Below, in pieces: positions 49,003-61,958 of a stretch of DNA of 64,000 nt; the first letter of the stretch is position 1, and each line of letters starts with the position of its first letter. The notes beneath the pieces are model-generated. The model was given only the letters and a program-made list of their open reading frames with translations. It had not been told where the DNA came from and did not search any database. The DNA comes from Candidatus Liberibacter africanus PTSAPSY (GTDB lineage Bacteria; Pseudomonadota; Alphaproteobacteria; Rhizobiales; Rhizobiaceae). The stretch covers positions 494,501-558,500 of the forward strand of contig NZ_CP004021.1 in the NCBI RefSeq assembly GCF_001021085.1, in the 5' to 3' direction. A program made the position numbers and the translations under genes.

Positions 49003-50880
49003 TCAGATTATTCTATTTTCTTCTATAGCAACATTTTTTTTAAGATAAATCAACAATAAATTTAAAGCTGCAGGTGTCATACCCTCAATTTTTGATGCTT
49101 GCAATAAATTAAAAGGTTTTGTGCGAGATAATTTTTCTTTTAACTCATTCGAAAGAGCCGGAAGGGAAGAATAATCAAAATTATTTGGAATTAATCTTTT
49201 TTCTTCAAACCTAATTTCTTTTGCCTCTATCATTTGTCTATTTGTATACACGTTATATGAAGATTCAATCTGAATCCTTTCAAGAACAATTGAAGAAAAT
49301 TTACATGCATCAGGACATATGGCGAAAAGATCCTTCTTAGAAAAATCAGGATATGCTAAAAAGTCATAAGCAGTACGGATTTTTCCATCATTTTTCAACG
49401 ATATCGCAGCAGAAGACGTGTTTTTGGAAGTTAAAACCAAAGATTTCAACATATTGCGAAGAAAATTATATTCATGCATATACTTTTCAAAACGTTTTAT
49501 TCTTTTACTTCCAATACATCCCCATTCAATACCAATAGGAGTTAATCTATTATCTGCATTGTCTGGACGAAGAGAAAGACGATATTCTGATCGTGACGTA
49601 AACATCCTATACGGCTCTAAAACACCTGTAGAAGTTAAATCATCTATCATGACCCCAATATAAGAATCGGTGCGACTAAAAAGAACACAATCTGATCCTT
49701 TAGATTTTCGAGCAGAATTTATGCCCGCAACTAACCCTTGCGCAGCTGCTTCTTCGTATCCTGTTGTACCATTAATTTGTCCAGCTAAAAACAAACCAGA
49801 AATTTTCTTGGTTTCTAAAGTTGGAAATAATTCTTTAGGATTTACATAATCATATTCAATTGCATATCCAGGATGAATAATATCCACTTTTTCCAAGCCT
49901 GGAATTGTCCGAATAAATTGATGTTGTATTTCTTCCGGCAAAGCAGTGGATATACCATTAGGATATACCACATTGGTATTCAGTCCTTCTGGCTCTAAAA
50001 AAATCTGATGTCCATTACGTTCACCAAATCTAATAATTTTATCCTCTATCGATGGACAATATCGTGGACCAGAAGATTTAATGTCCCCTGAATAAATCGC
50101 AGAATGCTTTATATTATCAATAATAATACGATGTGTATCTAAATTTGTTCTAGTAATTCCACACTCAATTTGTTTATTAGTTATTTTATCTGTCATAAAA
50201 GAAAAAGGAACTAAATTATCATCTGCATACTGTTTTTCCGTTTTTTCCCATATAATAGTTTTACCATCAAGTCGAGCAGGAGTTCCGGTTTTAAGACGAC
50301 CCATATCAAAATTAAACTTCATAAAACTATCTAAAAGAGAATTTGATGGGAGATCACCCATCCTCCCTGCTGGAATTTTTAATTTTCCTATATGTATAAT
50401 ACCACCTAAGAATGTTCCCGTTGTTAAAACTAAAGTGGAACAGCGTATCACATTATTTTCTTGCATAGTTATGGAATCAATTTTATTATTTTTTACATTA
50501 AATCCAGTAACTTCTCCTTGTATTACATCTATATTTTCTTGTGATAAAATTTCTTTCTGCATTGCTGAACAATATAATTCTCGATCTGCTTGAGTACGGG
50601 GACCACGTACTGCCGGCCCTTTCTTAACATTCAATACACGAAATTGAATTCCAGCAGCATCAGCAACACGACCCATCAAACCATCTAGAGCATCTATTTC
50701 TCTAACAAGATGACCTTTACCAAGTCCCCCAATAGCAGGATTACACGACATAGATCCTATAGTAGAAATTTTATGTGTTATAAGGGCAGTAAAAGCCCCC
50801 AATCTCCCTGCTGCTGCTGCTGCTTCACAGCCAGCATGTCCTCCACCAATAACGATTACGTCATAAGATCTACTCGTCAT
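49003..50880 (-). CDS. mnmG: tRNA uridine-5-carboxymethylaminomethyl modification enzyme MnmG
   Basis: An FAD enzyme that with MnmE modifies the wobble uridine (cmnm5U). The N-terminal FAD loop is [21 protein letters not shown], and [30 protein letters not shown] and [17 protein letters not shown] follow. The helical C-terminus ends at residue 625. Normal length. It is next to mnmE, its partner. Confidence 0.98.
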   Translation of the reverse strand: MTSRSYDVIVIGGGHAGCEAAAAAGRLGAFTALITHKISTIGSMSCNPAIGGLGKGHLVREIDALDGLMGRVADAAGIQFRVLNVKKGPAVRGPRTQADRELYCSAMQKEILSQENIDVIQGEVTGFNVKNNKIDSITMQENNVIRCSTLVLTTGTFLGGIIHIGKLKIPAGRMGDLPSNSLLDSFMKFNFDMGRLKTGTPARLDGKTIIWEKTEKQYADDNLVPFSFMTDKITNKQIECGITRTNLDTHRIIIDNIKHSAIYSGDIKSSGPRYCPSIEDKIIRFGERNGHQIFLEPEGLNTNVVYPNGISTALPEEIQHQFIRTIPGLEKVDIIHPGYAIEYDYVNPKELFPTLETKKISGLFLAGQINGTTGYEEAAAQGLVAGINSARKSKGSDCVLFSRTDSYIGVMIDDLTSTGVLEPYRMFTSRSEYRLSLRPDNADNRLTPIGIEWGCIGSKRIKRFEKYMHEYNFLRNMLKSLVLTSKNTSSAAISLKNDGKIRTAYDFLAYPDFSKKDLFAICPDACKFSSIVLERIQIESSYNVYTNRQMIEAKEIRFEEKRLIPNNFDYSSLPALSNELKEKLSRTKPFNLLQASKIEGMTPAALNLLLIYLKKNVAIEENRII

Positions 50881-50903
50881 AACTTACCTCATATCGTAAA
50901 AAA

Positions 50904-52232
50904 TCACTTTCCTATACAAAAATTTGAAAAGATAATATCAAGCAACTGTTCTACATCAACGCTACCTGTTATTTTCCCTAAAGAAACTGATGCCAAACGT
51001 AAATTTTCTGCAATAATATCTAATCCATAATCTTTATCATTAAAAGAAACCATTTCTAAATATTGTACAGCTTGAGACAAATGCTCCAAATGTCTCTTAT
51101 GGCTAGGAATAGAAAAGGAAACTTTATTAAGTTTCTTTAAAAGAATACTTTTTATCTTGTTTATTAATTCTTCTAAGCCTTCCCCTGTAGTGCTAGATAT
51201 AAGATGATCATATTCATGAAAATTAGTGGTATAAAGATCACTTTTTGTCCCAATAAAAATAAAATCAATATTTTCCGGAAAATAAATTTCTGTTTTTGAG
51301 TTAATTTCCTGTAATAATAAAATCAAATCAGCATTTTCTACTTCAAGCAATGCTCTTTTAATGCCTTCTTTTTCAATAACATCATCTGTATCACGAATAC
51401 CCGCAGTATCTGATATTTTTACAAGATATCCTTCTAAATCTAGATCTATAGTAAGAATATCACGCGTTGTACCAGGAATATCAGTAACAATCGCAATATC
51501 TCTTTTTGCTAATGCGTTAAATAAACTTGATTTACCTGCATTAGAATGACCTGAAATAACAATTTTATACCCATTACGAATAATTTCACCGAATCTTCCT
51601 TGTGATATATGAGAAGATATCTCATCTTTAAGAAAGATAATATCATTCCAAACTTCTTTAGAAGAAAAATTATGTACATCTTCTTCATCTGAAAAATCCA
51701 AATAAGCTTCTATAAAAGAACGTATATGTGTTAACTTATCTATCCATTCATTATATAAACTAGATAATTTTCCAAACATTCCTTCCATCGAGATACGACG
51801 TTGCATCTCAGTTTCAGAAGAAATTAAATCAGCTAAACTTTCTGCCTCAATCAAATCAATTTTACCATTTTCGAAAGCTCTACGAGAAAATTCACCAGGA
51901 TTCGCATGGCGCAAATTTGGATTCTTTGCTAACTCCCCTAAAATAGAATTTACAACAGCAATACCACCATGTACATAAAACTCAGCAGAATCCTCGCCTG
52001 TAAAAGATCCTGGTGATGGAAAAATAATCAGTAATCCTTTATCTAGTATTATATTGTCTGAAGAAAAAAAACATCTCAAAGACGCTGTCCGTGGAAAAGG
52101 ATTTTTCCTTCTACAAATAAATTCACAAACCTGAAAACAAGATTGGCCAGATAAACGAATCACAGAAATAGCAGATGGAGGAGATCCAGAGGATAAAGCA
52201 AAAATTGTATCTTTTTTATAATCCATAAGCAA
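50904..52232 (-). CDS. mnmE: tRNA modification GTPase MnmE
   Basis: MnmE works with MnmG on wobble uridines. An N-terminal folate-binding domain (DTIFALSSGSPPSAISVIRLSG) and a helical domain flank a G domain with GHSNAGKSSLFNALA, a DTAGIR switch and IGTKSDL. It ends in the required C-x-G-K motif (CIGK). Its 442 residues are normal. The start is the ATG at 52232 or the third codon. Confidence 0.98.
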   Translation of the reverse strand: MLMDYKKDTIFALSSGSPPSAISVIRLSGQSCFQVCEFICRRKNPFPRTASLRCFFSSDNIILDKGLLIIFPSPGSFTGEDSAEFYVHGGIAVVNSILGELAKNPNLRHANPGEFSRRAFENGKIDLIEAESLADLISSETEMQRRISMEGMFGKLSSLYNEWIDKLTHIRSFIEAYLDFSDEEDVHNFSSKEVWNDIIFLKDEISSHISQGRFGEIIRNGYKIVISGHSNAGKSSLFNALAKRDIAIVTDIPGTTRDILTIDLDLEGYLVKISDTAGIRDTDDVIEKEGIKRALLEVENADLILLLQEINSKTEIYFPENIDFIFIGTKSDLYTTNFHEYDHLISSTTGEGLEELINKIKSILLKKLNKVSFSIPSHKRHLEHLSQAVQYLEMVSFNDKDYGLDIIAENLRLASVSLGKITGSVDVEQLLDIIFSNFCIGK

Positions 52233-52256
52233 TTATAGCTTAAAAACCCATTATTA

Positions 52257-53528
52257 TCAATTTTGTTTATTCATTGAATAAAAGAATTCTTTATTATCCT
52301 TTGTTTGTTTTATCTTATCAATCAAAAATTCTATAGCATCAGAGCTATTCATAGAAGAAACAATTCGACGTAACATAAAAACTTTTTGAAGATCTTGTTT
52401 TTCTATTAAAAGATCTTCTTTACGAGTTCCAGATTTAATAATATCCATAGCGGGGAAAATACGCTTATCCGCTATCTTTCTATCTAAAACTATTTCACAG
52501 TTACCAGTACCTTTAAATTCCTCGAAAATAACTTCATCCATACGGCTTCCAGTGTCTAACAATGCTGTAGCAATAATAGTAAGAGATCCTCCTTCTTTTA
52601 TATTTCTCGCTGCACCAAAAAACCTTTTTGGACGCTGGAGTGCGTTTGCATCTACTCCTCCAGTTAAAATCTTTCCAGAAGATGGCATTAAAACATTATA
52701 AGCACGAGATAACCTAGTTATTGAATCTAACAGTATGACAACATCAAGCCCATATTCCACAAGACACTTAGCTTTTGCAATAACCATTTCAGCAACTTGT
52801 ACATGACGAGATGCAGGTTCATCAAATGTTGAAGATATAACTTCTCCTTGCACAGATCTTTGCATATCAGTTACTTCTTCTGGTCTTTCATCAATAAGTA
52901 ATACGATTAAGTAACATTCTGGATGATTTTTTTTAATTGAATGAGCAATACTTTGCAAAAGAATAGTCTTACCCGTACGTGGAGGGGCAACTATTAAACT
53001 TCTTTGTCCTTTTCCAATAGGAGATATTAAATCAATAATACGAGAAGATATGTCTTTGTTATCCGGATCATTTAACTCCATATTAAATCTTTTATCTGGA
53101 TAAAGTGGAGTTAAATTATCAAAATGTATTTTATTTCTCACTCTTTCAATAACATCAAAATTGATAGAATTTACTTTCAAAAGAGCAAAATACCTTTCAC
53201 CTTCTTTAGGTGCACGAATTGGTCCTTCAACTGTATCTCCTGTTTTTAAAGAAAAACTTCTAATTTGAGAAGGAGAAACATAAATATCATCTGGACCGGC
53301 TAAATAGTTAGCGTCAGGAGAACGTAAAAAACCAAAACCATCCTGAAGAACTTCAATAACACCTGCTCCTATAATTTCTACATCTCTACTAGATAAAACT
53401 TTTAATATAGAAAACATCAGTTCTTGCTTACGCATAACATTAGCGTTTTCTATATCAAGCGATTCAGCAAAAGAAAGAAGTTTAGTTGGAGATTTGTTTT
53501 TAAGCTCTTGAAGCTTCATTTCAGACAT
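52257..53528 (-). CDS. rho: Transcription termination factor Rho
   Basis: Rho is a hexameric RNA helicase terminating transcription. The N-terminal RNA-binding OB-fold has [20 protein letters not shown]. The ATPase part has [13 protein letters not shown] (Walker A), [17 protein letters not shown] and [10 protein letters not shown]. Its 423 residues are normal. A perfect 9-bp hairpin lies in its 5' leader. It sits between mnmE and hemJ, the common alphaproteobacterial order. Confidence 0.98.
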   Translation of the reverse strand: MSEMKLQELKNKSPTKLLSFAESLDIENANVMRKQELMFSILKVLSSRDVEIIGAGVIEVLQDGFGFLRSPDANYLAGPDDIYVSPSQIRSFSLKTGDTVEGPIRAPKEGERYFALLKVNSINFDVIERVRNKIHFDNLTPLYPDKRFNMELNDPDNKDISSRIIDLISPIGKGQRSLIVAPPRTGKTILLQSIAHSIKKNHPECYLIVLLIDERPEEVTDMQRSVQGEVISSTFDEPASRHVQVAEMVIAKAKCLVEYGLDVVILLDSITRLSRAYNVLMPSSGKILTGGVDANALQRPKRFFGAARNIKEGGSLTIIATALLDTGSRMDEVIFEEFKGTGNCEIVLDRKIADKRIFPAMDIIKSGTRKEDLLIEKQDLQKVFMLRRIVSSMNSSDAIEFLIDKIKQTKDNKEFFYSMNKQN

Positions 53529-53591
53529 AGATTAGACCACCTAAATTATTTTAAGAATAAAATAAATAACGTATAAATGAGGGAAACATGA

Positions 53592-53614
53592 AAACATAGA
53601 AGAAATCTATGTTT
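53592..53614 (-). promoter_or_regulatory. Perfect hairpin in the rho leader
   Basis: AAACATAGA and TCTATGTTT form a 9-bp stem with a 5-nt loop in the 195-bp gap between hemJ and rho, 64 bp before the rho start. The following bases on the minus strand are TCATGTTTCCC, so it is a poor intrinsic terminator. Rho autoregulates its leader in other bacteria; this hairpin may play a part. Confidence 0.5.
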
Positions 53615-53723
53615 AGAAAAATACCAATAAATCGATTAATTAGTCAATGAATCAATCAAATCATCCATCGATAACAACTATCACACAAAATACATGAAAA
53701 TAAATATAAAATCAAAAAAAAAA

Positions 53724-54260
53724 CTAAAAAGGTTTTATAACAGATAAAAAAACAATAATAATCATAATTAAAGTGGGTATTTCATTGATAATTTTAAAAT
53801 ATATTGGATCATAAGACGATTTTTTATCGTGGAATTTTTTCATTAAAAATGCCAAATAAAAATGATAAAATGATAAAATCAATACGAAAATTACCTTTAA
53901 ACGCAACCATCCAACTTGGGTATAATAAGATTTCCATGCTAAATATAAACCACATACCCATGATAATACCATAGCAGGATTCATAATAACCTTTAAAAGT
54001 CTTTCTTCCATAATTTCAAAAGTTTTATATTGATCTGTATCTGGACGTGTTGAACTATGATAAACAAAAATTCTTGGCATGTAGAGTAATCCTGCCATCC
54101 AAGATATTATTGATATTATGTGTACACTTTTTATACACAAATAAAATTCAGATGTAAAAAAAAAAGATATAAGTAAGGAAAAAAACAAAAACAAAAACAA
54201 TGCAAGAAAAGCTATAGATTGCACTTTTTGACCTTTTAAATCCGAAAGCAAAAATTTCAT
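53724..54260 (-). CDS. hemJ: Protoporphyrinogen IX oxidase HemJ
   Basis: HemJ is the membrane protoporphyrinogen oxidase of many alphaproteobacteria. It has 178 residues with a long N-terminal hydrophobic segment and four further helices. The conserved His-containing IKSVHIISIISWMAGLLYMPRIF, the MEERLLKVIMNPAM motif and WLRLKV are present. Its ATG overlaps the hemE stop by one base (TAATG), so heme genes are coupled. Confidence 0.94.
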   Translation of the reverse strand: MKFLLSDLKGQKVQSIAFLALFLFLFFSLLISFFFTSEFYLCIKSVHIISIISWMAGLLYMPRIFVYHSSTRPDTDQYKTFEIMEERLLKVIMNPAMVLSWVCGLYLAWKSYYTQVGWLRLKVIFVLILSFYHFYLAFLMKKFHDKKSSYDPIYFKIINEIPTLIMIIIVFLSVIKPF

Positions 54261-55300
54261 TACTTCCTCTCCAAACGTATATTTTTAACTAAATCCAAAA
54301 CATTTTTAGGATCAACTTGCGGAGTAATACCATGACCAAGATTAAAAATAAACGGACCAGAACCTAATACATCTAAAATTGCATTTACCCCATCTATCAT
54401 TACTTGATTACCAACAACCAAACGCATTGGGTCAAGATTTCCTTGAACAGGACCTTCTTTTTGAAGTTCAAAAGCAAATGATAATGGTACAGACCAGTCC
54501 AAACTTATAGCATCAGAATCAGTTAAACGCCGATAATTTTTAAGCATATAACCGGCTCCTTTAGCAAAGCTAATAAATTTAGCATTTGGACATTTATTGC
54601 GCACTGCCGATATTATACGACCAACTGACTTAGCAGCATAATTTTCAAATTCATACTCACCAAGAGAACCGGCATGTGTATCAAATATTTGAATTACATC
54701 GACTCCAGAACGAATCTGAGATATTAAATATTCTGCTGAAATGTCAGATAAAAAATCTAAAAGCCAATTAAATGCACGAGGATTTTGATATGCAAAAAGA
54801 CGATTTTGTGCATGATCTTTTATAGAACCACCAGATATCATATACGATGCAACAGTCCATGGTGCACCACAAAAACCAATTAAAGTTTTATCAAAAGGTA
54901 ATTTTTTTCGTAAAATGGAAATTGATTGAAATATTGGTGAAAGATGCTCAAGAATATAATCAATGTTTGGATTCAATAAATAAATTTCTTTATCTGTGAT
55001 AGGATCCATTTTAGGACCTTCATTTTCTACAAAACGCACATTTCTTCCAAGAGCATCTGCTATTACAAGAATATCAGAAAACAAAATAGCAGCGTCTAAA
55101 TCATATCGATGAATTGGTTGTAGTGCTAATTCTACCGTACATTCGGGTATATAACACATATCTAGAAAATTTTTAAAATTTTTACGTATTTTTCTATATT
55201 CAGGTAAATACCTTCCTGCTTGTCTCATAAGCCAAATAGGAGGAGGGTTAATTACATTACCTTCTAATACCTGAAGTATCTTTTGTTTCTGTTTATTCAT
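54260..55300 (-). CDS. hemE: Uroporphyrinogen decarboxylase
   Basis: HemE decarboxylates uroporphyrinogen III to coproporphyrinogen [17 protein letters not shown] near the N-terminus and [17 protein letters not shown] are the two family signatures; the catalytic Asp lies in [12 protein letters not shown]. Its 346 residues are full length. In Caulobacter and Sinorhizobium the chromosomal origin is next to hemE; the gap upstream of it here has DnaA-box-like sites. Confidence 0.98.
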   Translation of the reverse strand: MNKQKQKILQVLEGNVINPPPIWLMRQAGRYLPEYRKIRKNFKNFLDMCYIPECTVELALQPIHRYDLDAAILFSDILVIADALGRNVRFVENEGPKMDPITDKEIYLLNPNIDYILEHLSPIFQSISILRKKLPFDKTLIGFCGAPWTVASYMISGGSIKDHAQNRLFAYQNPRAFNWLLDFLSDISAEYLISQIRSGVDVIQIFDTHAGSLGEYEFENYAAKSVGRIISAVRNKCPNAKFISFAKGAGYMLKNYRRLTDSDAISLDWSVPLSFAFELQKEGPVQGNLDPMRLVVGNQVMIDGVNAILDVLGSGPFIFNLGHGITPQVDPKNVLDLVKNIRLERK

Positions 55301-55734
55301 AAATAATTAAATATTTTCATAAAGATTAATTATTATTTTTATAGGGTGTAAAAAATGGTTATTATTCACTTATTCACATTATATTAAACTTATAAATCAA
55401 TTATTTACTATTAACAGAAAAAAAATCTTTTTTTAAATCTCAAAATTTTTTGTCATATATATAATGGTTAATCAAACACTTTAGTGTTTTTTGTTAACTA
55501 AAACTTGTTGGATAATATGTGAAAAAAGTAAAAACATCTAAATTTAAACGTTCTTTGGAAAAAGATATAAAATACTTTTATAAAGTGAACAATTCCTTTA
55601 CTTTTTCACAGCAAAGAGTTTTAATTCCCTTAACAATTCGGGGAAAGAGTTAATACTGTGGAAAAATTCCATTCAAAATGTGAAAAAAGTGTATATCTAT
55701 TTTATGAAAAAATTGTGAAGATATTTTTAATATT
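55301..55734. other. Candidate chromosomal replication origin (oriC) between hemE and maf
   Basis: A 434-bp, very AT-rich gap. DnaA-box-like 9-mers are TTATTCACA (55370-55378, fits TTATNCACA) and the overlapping TTATTCACT (55362-55370). One-mismatch forms are TGTGAAAAA (55518 and 55679), TTTTTCACA (55602) and TGTGGAAAA (55657). Long A/T-only runs at 55381-55450 could unwind. A perfect 7-bp hairpin with short T-run lies at 55474-55491. hemE on one side, parAB/parS within 8 kb, and a G-rich top strand to the right (12 G to 5 C in 55801-55860) all fit an origin. Confidence 0.7.
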
Positions 55735-56346
55735 ATGTCAAAACGTTTAATTTTAGCATCTTCTAGTTTGTCGCGAAAAACAATAATGGAAAATTCTGGT
55801 ATTGATTTTTTCATTGTGAAGCCCAATGTTGATGAAAGAGAGATAGAAAAAACAATAGATTTATCTGAGAGAAAAAGAACTGAAAGAATTGCGCTTATAT
55901 TGGCAGAGAAAAAGGCTTTAGAAGTAAGCAATAGATATCCTGAGCATGTTGTCATAGGATGTGATCAAACGATGTCTTTGGGAAATTATATCTATCATAA
56001 GCCTACAACTATGTTAGAAGCAGAAGAAAATTTATTAAAATTATCAGGGAAAAAACATCGTATTGGAAGTGCATATGTTATAGTAAAAAATGGAGAAGTT
56101 TTACGTTCTCATATTTCTGTATCACAACTAACTATGTATAAATTTTCTAAAGGATTTATTAAGGATTATTTAAAAAAAATTGGCGAAAAAGCTTTACTAA
56201 GTGTAGGATCTTATCAAATCGATAAAGAAGGTATCAAGTTGTTTAGTTCAATTAAGGGAAGTTATTTTTCTATAGTTGGATTGCCAATTGTAGAACTTAT
56301 TAGTGATCTTAGAAGAGAAAAAGTAATAAATCATTTTTCAGGATAA
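55735..56346 (+). CDS. maf: Maf-family nucleoside triphosphate pyrophosphatase
   Basis: Maf proteins hydrolyse non-canonical or modified nucleotides. LILASSSLSRKTIMENSG at the N-terminus, VIGCDQTMSLG in the middle and SVGSYQIDKEG near the end fit the family. It has 203 residues. In relatives maf is followed by aroE and coaE, and preceded by a kinase-pyrophosphorylase gene; here gyrB lies next and both aroE and the pyrophosphorylase gene are missing from the locus. Confidence 0.95.
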   Translation: MSKRLILASSSLSRKTIMENSGIDFFIVKPNVDEREIEKTIDLSERKRTERIALILAEKKALEVSNRYPEHVVIGCDQTMSLGNYIYHKPTTMLEAEENLLKLSGKKHRIGSAYVIVKNGEVLRSHISVSQLTMYKFSKGFIKDYLKKIGEKALLSVGSYQIDKEGIKLFSSIKGSYFSIVGLPIVELISDLRREKVINHFSG

Positions 56347-56347
56347 A

Positions 56348-58795
<2,448 letters not shown>

Positions 58796-58835
58796 TCAAA
58801 GAGAATGTAAGAAAAAGCATTAGGGAGAATAACTT

Positions 58836-59528
58836 TTATTCTCCTGGTTTTGTAGAAATCAATATCCAATTAGGATTATTGGAAGAAATGTTTTTTGAAA
58901 AAGTCCATATATCAATAACTTTGCCGAAAATTTCAGGATCACTAGAAATTAATGCATTATCTTTATCATAGGAAGCAGAAATAAACTGTCCAACTATGCG
59001 TATTGTAATGTATAAAGTATTGTCCTCTATGCTTGCATTGATGATTTTAAAATCATCAATACCTACGAGACTTGATTTAACATTTTTTTCCTTGGTTTGT
59101 TGTTCTGCGAGAGAATCATTGAAGTCTTGATAAACTTTGCTATCAACCAATTTTTCAATTTTATTAATTTTCCGATCAAAAAAAGAATCCACGATCATTT
59201 CGTAAGAACCACGAGCATTATTCAAAAAATCTTTGGGATCGAAATCAGAATAAATCGCAACAATATCTCGCATAATTTTATTCAGTCGAGTGCCAATAGG
59301 GAATAATTCATTAATGGAATCCAAATGATCTTGTTTTTTTTCTTTTTTAAAGGACATGACATTCCATGAATCTTCTTTTGAAGGATTGGATTGTTTCTTT
59401 TTCCAAGGGTGAAAACCGGAGGAAGGTTTCTCACGTCCTGTTTTTTCCCCTAAAACACCACGTAACTGTAGGAAAACAACAATCGTTATAAAAGCAAAGA
59501 AAAGTATCAAAAAATCACCTGAATCCAT
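58836..59528 (-). CDS. Tim44-like domain protein
   Basis: A 230-residue inner-membrane-anchored protein. One N-terminal helix (about residues 5-23) is followed by a charged linker and a C-terminal Tim44-like domain (about 90-228) with FDPKDFLNNARGSYEMIVDSFF and ITIRIVGQFISASYD. Bacterial homologues such as TimA are proposed to take part in membrane protein biogenesis. Its neighbour secB across the gap supports an export link, and Rhizobiales usually keep the two together. Confidence 0.9.
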   Translation of the reverse strand: MDSGDFLILFFAFITIVVFLQLRGVLGEKTGREKPSSGFHPWKKKQSNPSKEDSWNVMSFKKEKKQDHLDSINELFPIGTRLNKIMRDIVAIYSDFDPKDFLNNARGSYEMIVDSFFDRKINKIEKLVDSKVYQDFNDSLAEQQTKEKNVKSSLVGIDDFKIINASIEDNTLYITIRIVGQFISASYDKDNALISSDPEIFGKVIDIWTFSKNISSNNPNWILISTKPGE

Positions 59529-59796
59529 TTTTATAAAACCATTTTGTTAAAGTATGAATACGCTAATTATAGTAATAAATTCCGAGTTTATTTGTATAAA
59601 GCAAGAGAACCCATCATAAAAATCATATTTTTCTTAAAGTGTGTTTTAAATTTCCCGAAATATATGGATATTTTTAAAGGAAAAGTATATTCAATCTCAT
59701 TAAGACAAACAATGCTACAATACCTTTTTATATGTATATAGGCAAGGGTTGTGTAATTCAAATTAAAATATTAACGATGGGGAATAAGGAATAATA

Positions 59797-60237
59797 ATGG
59801 AACAGCAACGGCAATTTACTCTTTTAAATCAATATATCAAAGATTTATCTTTTGAATCTCCTAATGCACCATACTGTTTTTCTGATATCCAAAAGAAGCA
59901 ACCTACAATACAGATCAATGTACAGGTCAATGCGAGTTCCATGTCAGAAACTGATTTTGATGTTGTTCTTTCATTTGATATTGAAGCGAAAAACGATGAA
60001 AAAATAATTTTCCATTTAGAAATTGCATATAGTGGCATTATTCGGATTATTGATTGTCCGAAAGAATCTATTCCACACGTCTTATTTGTTGAATGTTCTC
60101 AACTCCTTTTTCCTTTTGTAAGACAAATAATTTCAAACACAATCAGAGATGGTGGTTTTCCCCCTTTTATAATTGATACAATTGATTTTTTAAAATTATT
60201 TCAACAAAAAAAATCTTCAATAAAAAACCATGAATAA
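59797..60237 (+). CDS. secB: Protein-export chaperone SecB
   Basis: SecB holds preproteins unfolded and hands them to SecA. NQYIKDLSFESPNAP at the N-terminus and the long strand pattern ending in FPFVRQIISNTIRDGGFPP are diagnostic. It has 146 residues. AAGGA lies 7 nt before the ATG. It converges on dnaQ. Confidence 0.97.
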   Translation: MEQQRQFTLLNQYIKDLSFESPNAPYCFSDIQKKQPTIQINVQVNASSMSETDFDVVLSFDIEAKNDEKIIFHLEIAYSGIIRIIDCPKESIPHVLFVECSQLLFPFVRQIISNTIRDGGFPPFIIDTIDFLKLFQQKKSSIKNHE

Positions 60238-60250
60238 ATAATGGTATAAA

Positions 60251-60970
60251 TTATTGATTGGAAGAAATATATTTATCCCAAATAGCATTGTTTCCGATCG
60301 ATTGGATTGCTTTAGCATGCCTCTGGAGTTCTTCTTTTGTTATGCGCACAGCAAGAGGATGATCTCGTTTTAAACAAGAGATATCTTGAAGTGTTGTTTT
60401 TTTTTCTTGAGAAGAAAGGTTGTTTTTTGTTTTAAATCCAAAATCTATTTGTGATCCTCCGACCATCATTTGCACGTAAACATCTGCTAGAAGATGAGAA
60501 TCGAGTAATGCCCCATGTTTTGATCGATGTGAAATAGTTATTCCATATCTTTTGCAAAGGGAATTTAAATCATTTTTAGAAGAAGGATGTTTACGTCTTG
60601 CAATAGACAAAGTGTCAGTGATCCTTGATGGATCTAAAGGATTTTTGTTTATTCGTTGTAACTCGGCGTTTATAAATCCGACATCGAATTTGGCATTATG
60701 AGCTATCCACTCTGCATTTTGATCATTAAAAAAAATCCAAAAGTCGGGGAAAATTGAAGCAAAAGACGGTTTATCTTTTAAAAAATCGTCTCCTATACCA
60801 TGTAATCTGAAAGCTTCAGGGCTATTTTTTCTATTGCCAGGCGAAATAAATATTTGAAAAGTTCGGCCAGTTTTAGAATAATCAACCAGTTCAACAGCTC
60901 CTATTTCAATTATTCTATCGTTTTTTGGATCAAGCCCTGTGGTTTCTATATCAAATATTATTTTACGCAT
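60251..60970 (-). CDS. dnaQ: DNA polymerase III epsilon subunit (3'-5' proofreading exonuclease)
   Basis: The DEDDh exonuclease of the replicase. Exo I is IIFDIETTGLDPKNDRIIEIGAVE in part, with the Asp-x-Glu pair; Exo II has AHNAKFDVGFINAEL; Exo III has HGALLDSHLLADVYV. The C-terminal tail binds the alpha subunit. Its 239 residues are normal. It overlaps coaE by 8 bp, the usual coaE-dnaQ pair. Confidence 0.97.
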   Translation of the reverse strand: MRKIIFDIETTGLDPKNDRIIEIGAVELVDYSKTGRTFQIFISPGNRKNSPEAFRLHGIGDDFLKDKPSFASIFPDFWIFFNDQNAEWIAHNAKFDVGFINAELQRINKNPLDPSRITDTLSIARRKHPSSKNDLNSLCKRYGITISHRSKHGALLDSHLLADVYVQMMVGGSQIDFGFKTKNNLSSQEKKTTLQDISCLKRDHPLAVRITKEELQRHAKAIQSIGNNAIWDKYISSNQ

Positions 60971-61571
60971 TATTTTTTTTTGAATTGTTCACTCTAACAA
61001 TATGTCTAAGTATTTTCTGAATTTCTTTTTCTATTACCTCAACTTTTCCTTCTGTGTTTATAACATAATCAGCACGAGAAATTCTATCTTTTTCATTCAT
61101 TTGTTTAGAAAGAATAAAAAAGAAATTTTCTTCTGTATGTTTTTTTCGGGATAAAACACGCTTACGTTGTGTTTCAAAACTACAAGTAACAACGATGATT
61201 GCATCGAACAAATACTCTTTTTTTTTCTCGAAGAGTAAAGGGATATCAAAAAAAACTATTTTTTCTCCTCTATAAAACATTTCATAAAGGATTTTTTTTT
61301 CATGCATTCTAACCATTGGATGCACAATTTTTTCAAGAATTTCCAATTTTTCAGGTGATTTATGTAGTATCTCCAGTAAATAAGCTTTATTTACTTTGTT
61401 ATTTTGGATTGATCCAGGGAAAATATTACCAATCACATCTACGGCTTCATGATGATATAGATGATTGACTATATCATCAGAACTTATGACTGGAATTTTT
61501 TGTTTTTTCAAAAATTCTGCTACTGTTGTTTTGCCTGTTCCAATGGATCCAGTTAATCCTATAATCAACAC
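60963..61571 (-). CDS. coaE: Dephospho-CoA kinase
   Basis: CoaE performs the last step of coenzyme A synthesis. Walker A is GLTGSIGTGKTTVAEFL; VISSDDIVNHLY follows, with FFDIPLLFEKK and the lid RKKRVLSRKK-type region. It has 202 residues. It is the first gene of the coaE-dnaQ pair and is divergent from accD. Confidence 0.97.
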   Translation of the reverse strand: MLIIGLTGSIGTGKTTVAEFLKKQKIPVISSDDIVNHLYHHEAVDVIGNIFPGSIQNNKVNKAYLLEILHKSPEKLEILEKIVHPMVRMHEKKILYEMFYRGEKIVFFDIPLLFEKKKEYLFDAIIVVTCSFETQRKRVLSRKKHTEENFFFILSKQMNEKDRISRADYVINTEGKVEVIEKEIQKILRHIVRVNNSKKNNA

Positions 61572-61943
61572 GTATATACCTCAATATTAGTAAAGAACTA
61601 TAAAATTTTTCTACAACAGACCTTCATTCAAACTTTTAGAACTTAGGTTAATTTGATATATAAAACTTATCCGAAGTTTTATATTTTTTAGAAGATTATA
61701 AATACATTCTTATTAAAATTTTTCTATCCACAATAGGAAAGTAAGTTTTAAAAAAAAATATCGATTTTAAAACGAATAGCTACCTAAAGTGTGACACAAA
61801 AATTATTTTTTTTTTACACAATGTTTTTATAAACGATAATTATGTTTTAAGGTGTATATTCATGTGTTAACTGATTGTTTTTTTTGCAATTTTAAAAAAA
61901 ATTTGTATTATTATTCGGTTTTGGTAAGAGATGCTCAGTATAA
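61572..61943. other. AT-rich divergent gap between coaE and accD
   Basis: About 370 bases with no credible gene. Several long A and T runs and a GTGTGACAC-like partial palindrome near 61790 are visible. In Rhizobiales trpF-trpB-trpA precede accD; no remnant of them is readable here. Both divergent promoters must lie within. Confidence 0.5.
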
Positions 61944-61958
61944 TTGGGAGTTTTTGAT

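Noticed and set aside
59544..59741. 65-codon open frame in the gap before secB, where fxsA can occur in relatives
   Set aside because: The peptide is lysine/tyrosine-rich, shows no FxsA-like helices, and has no ribosome binding site.
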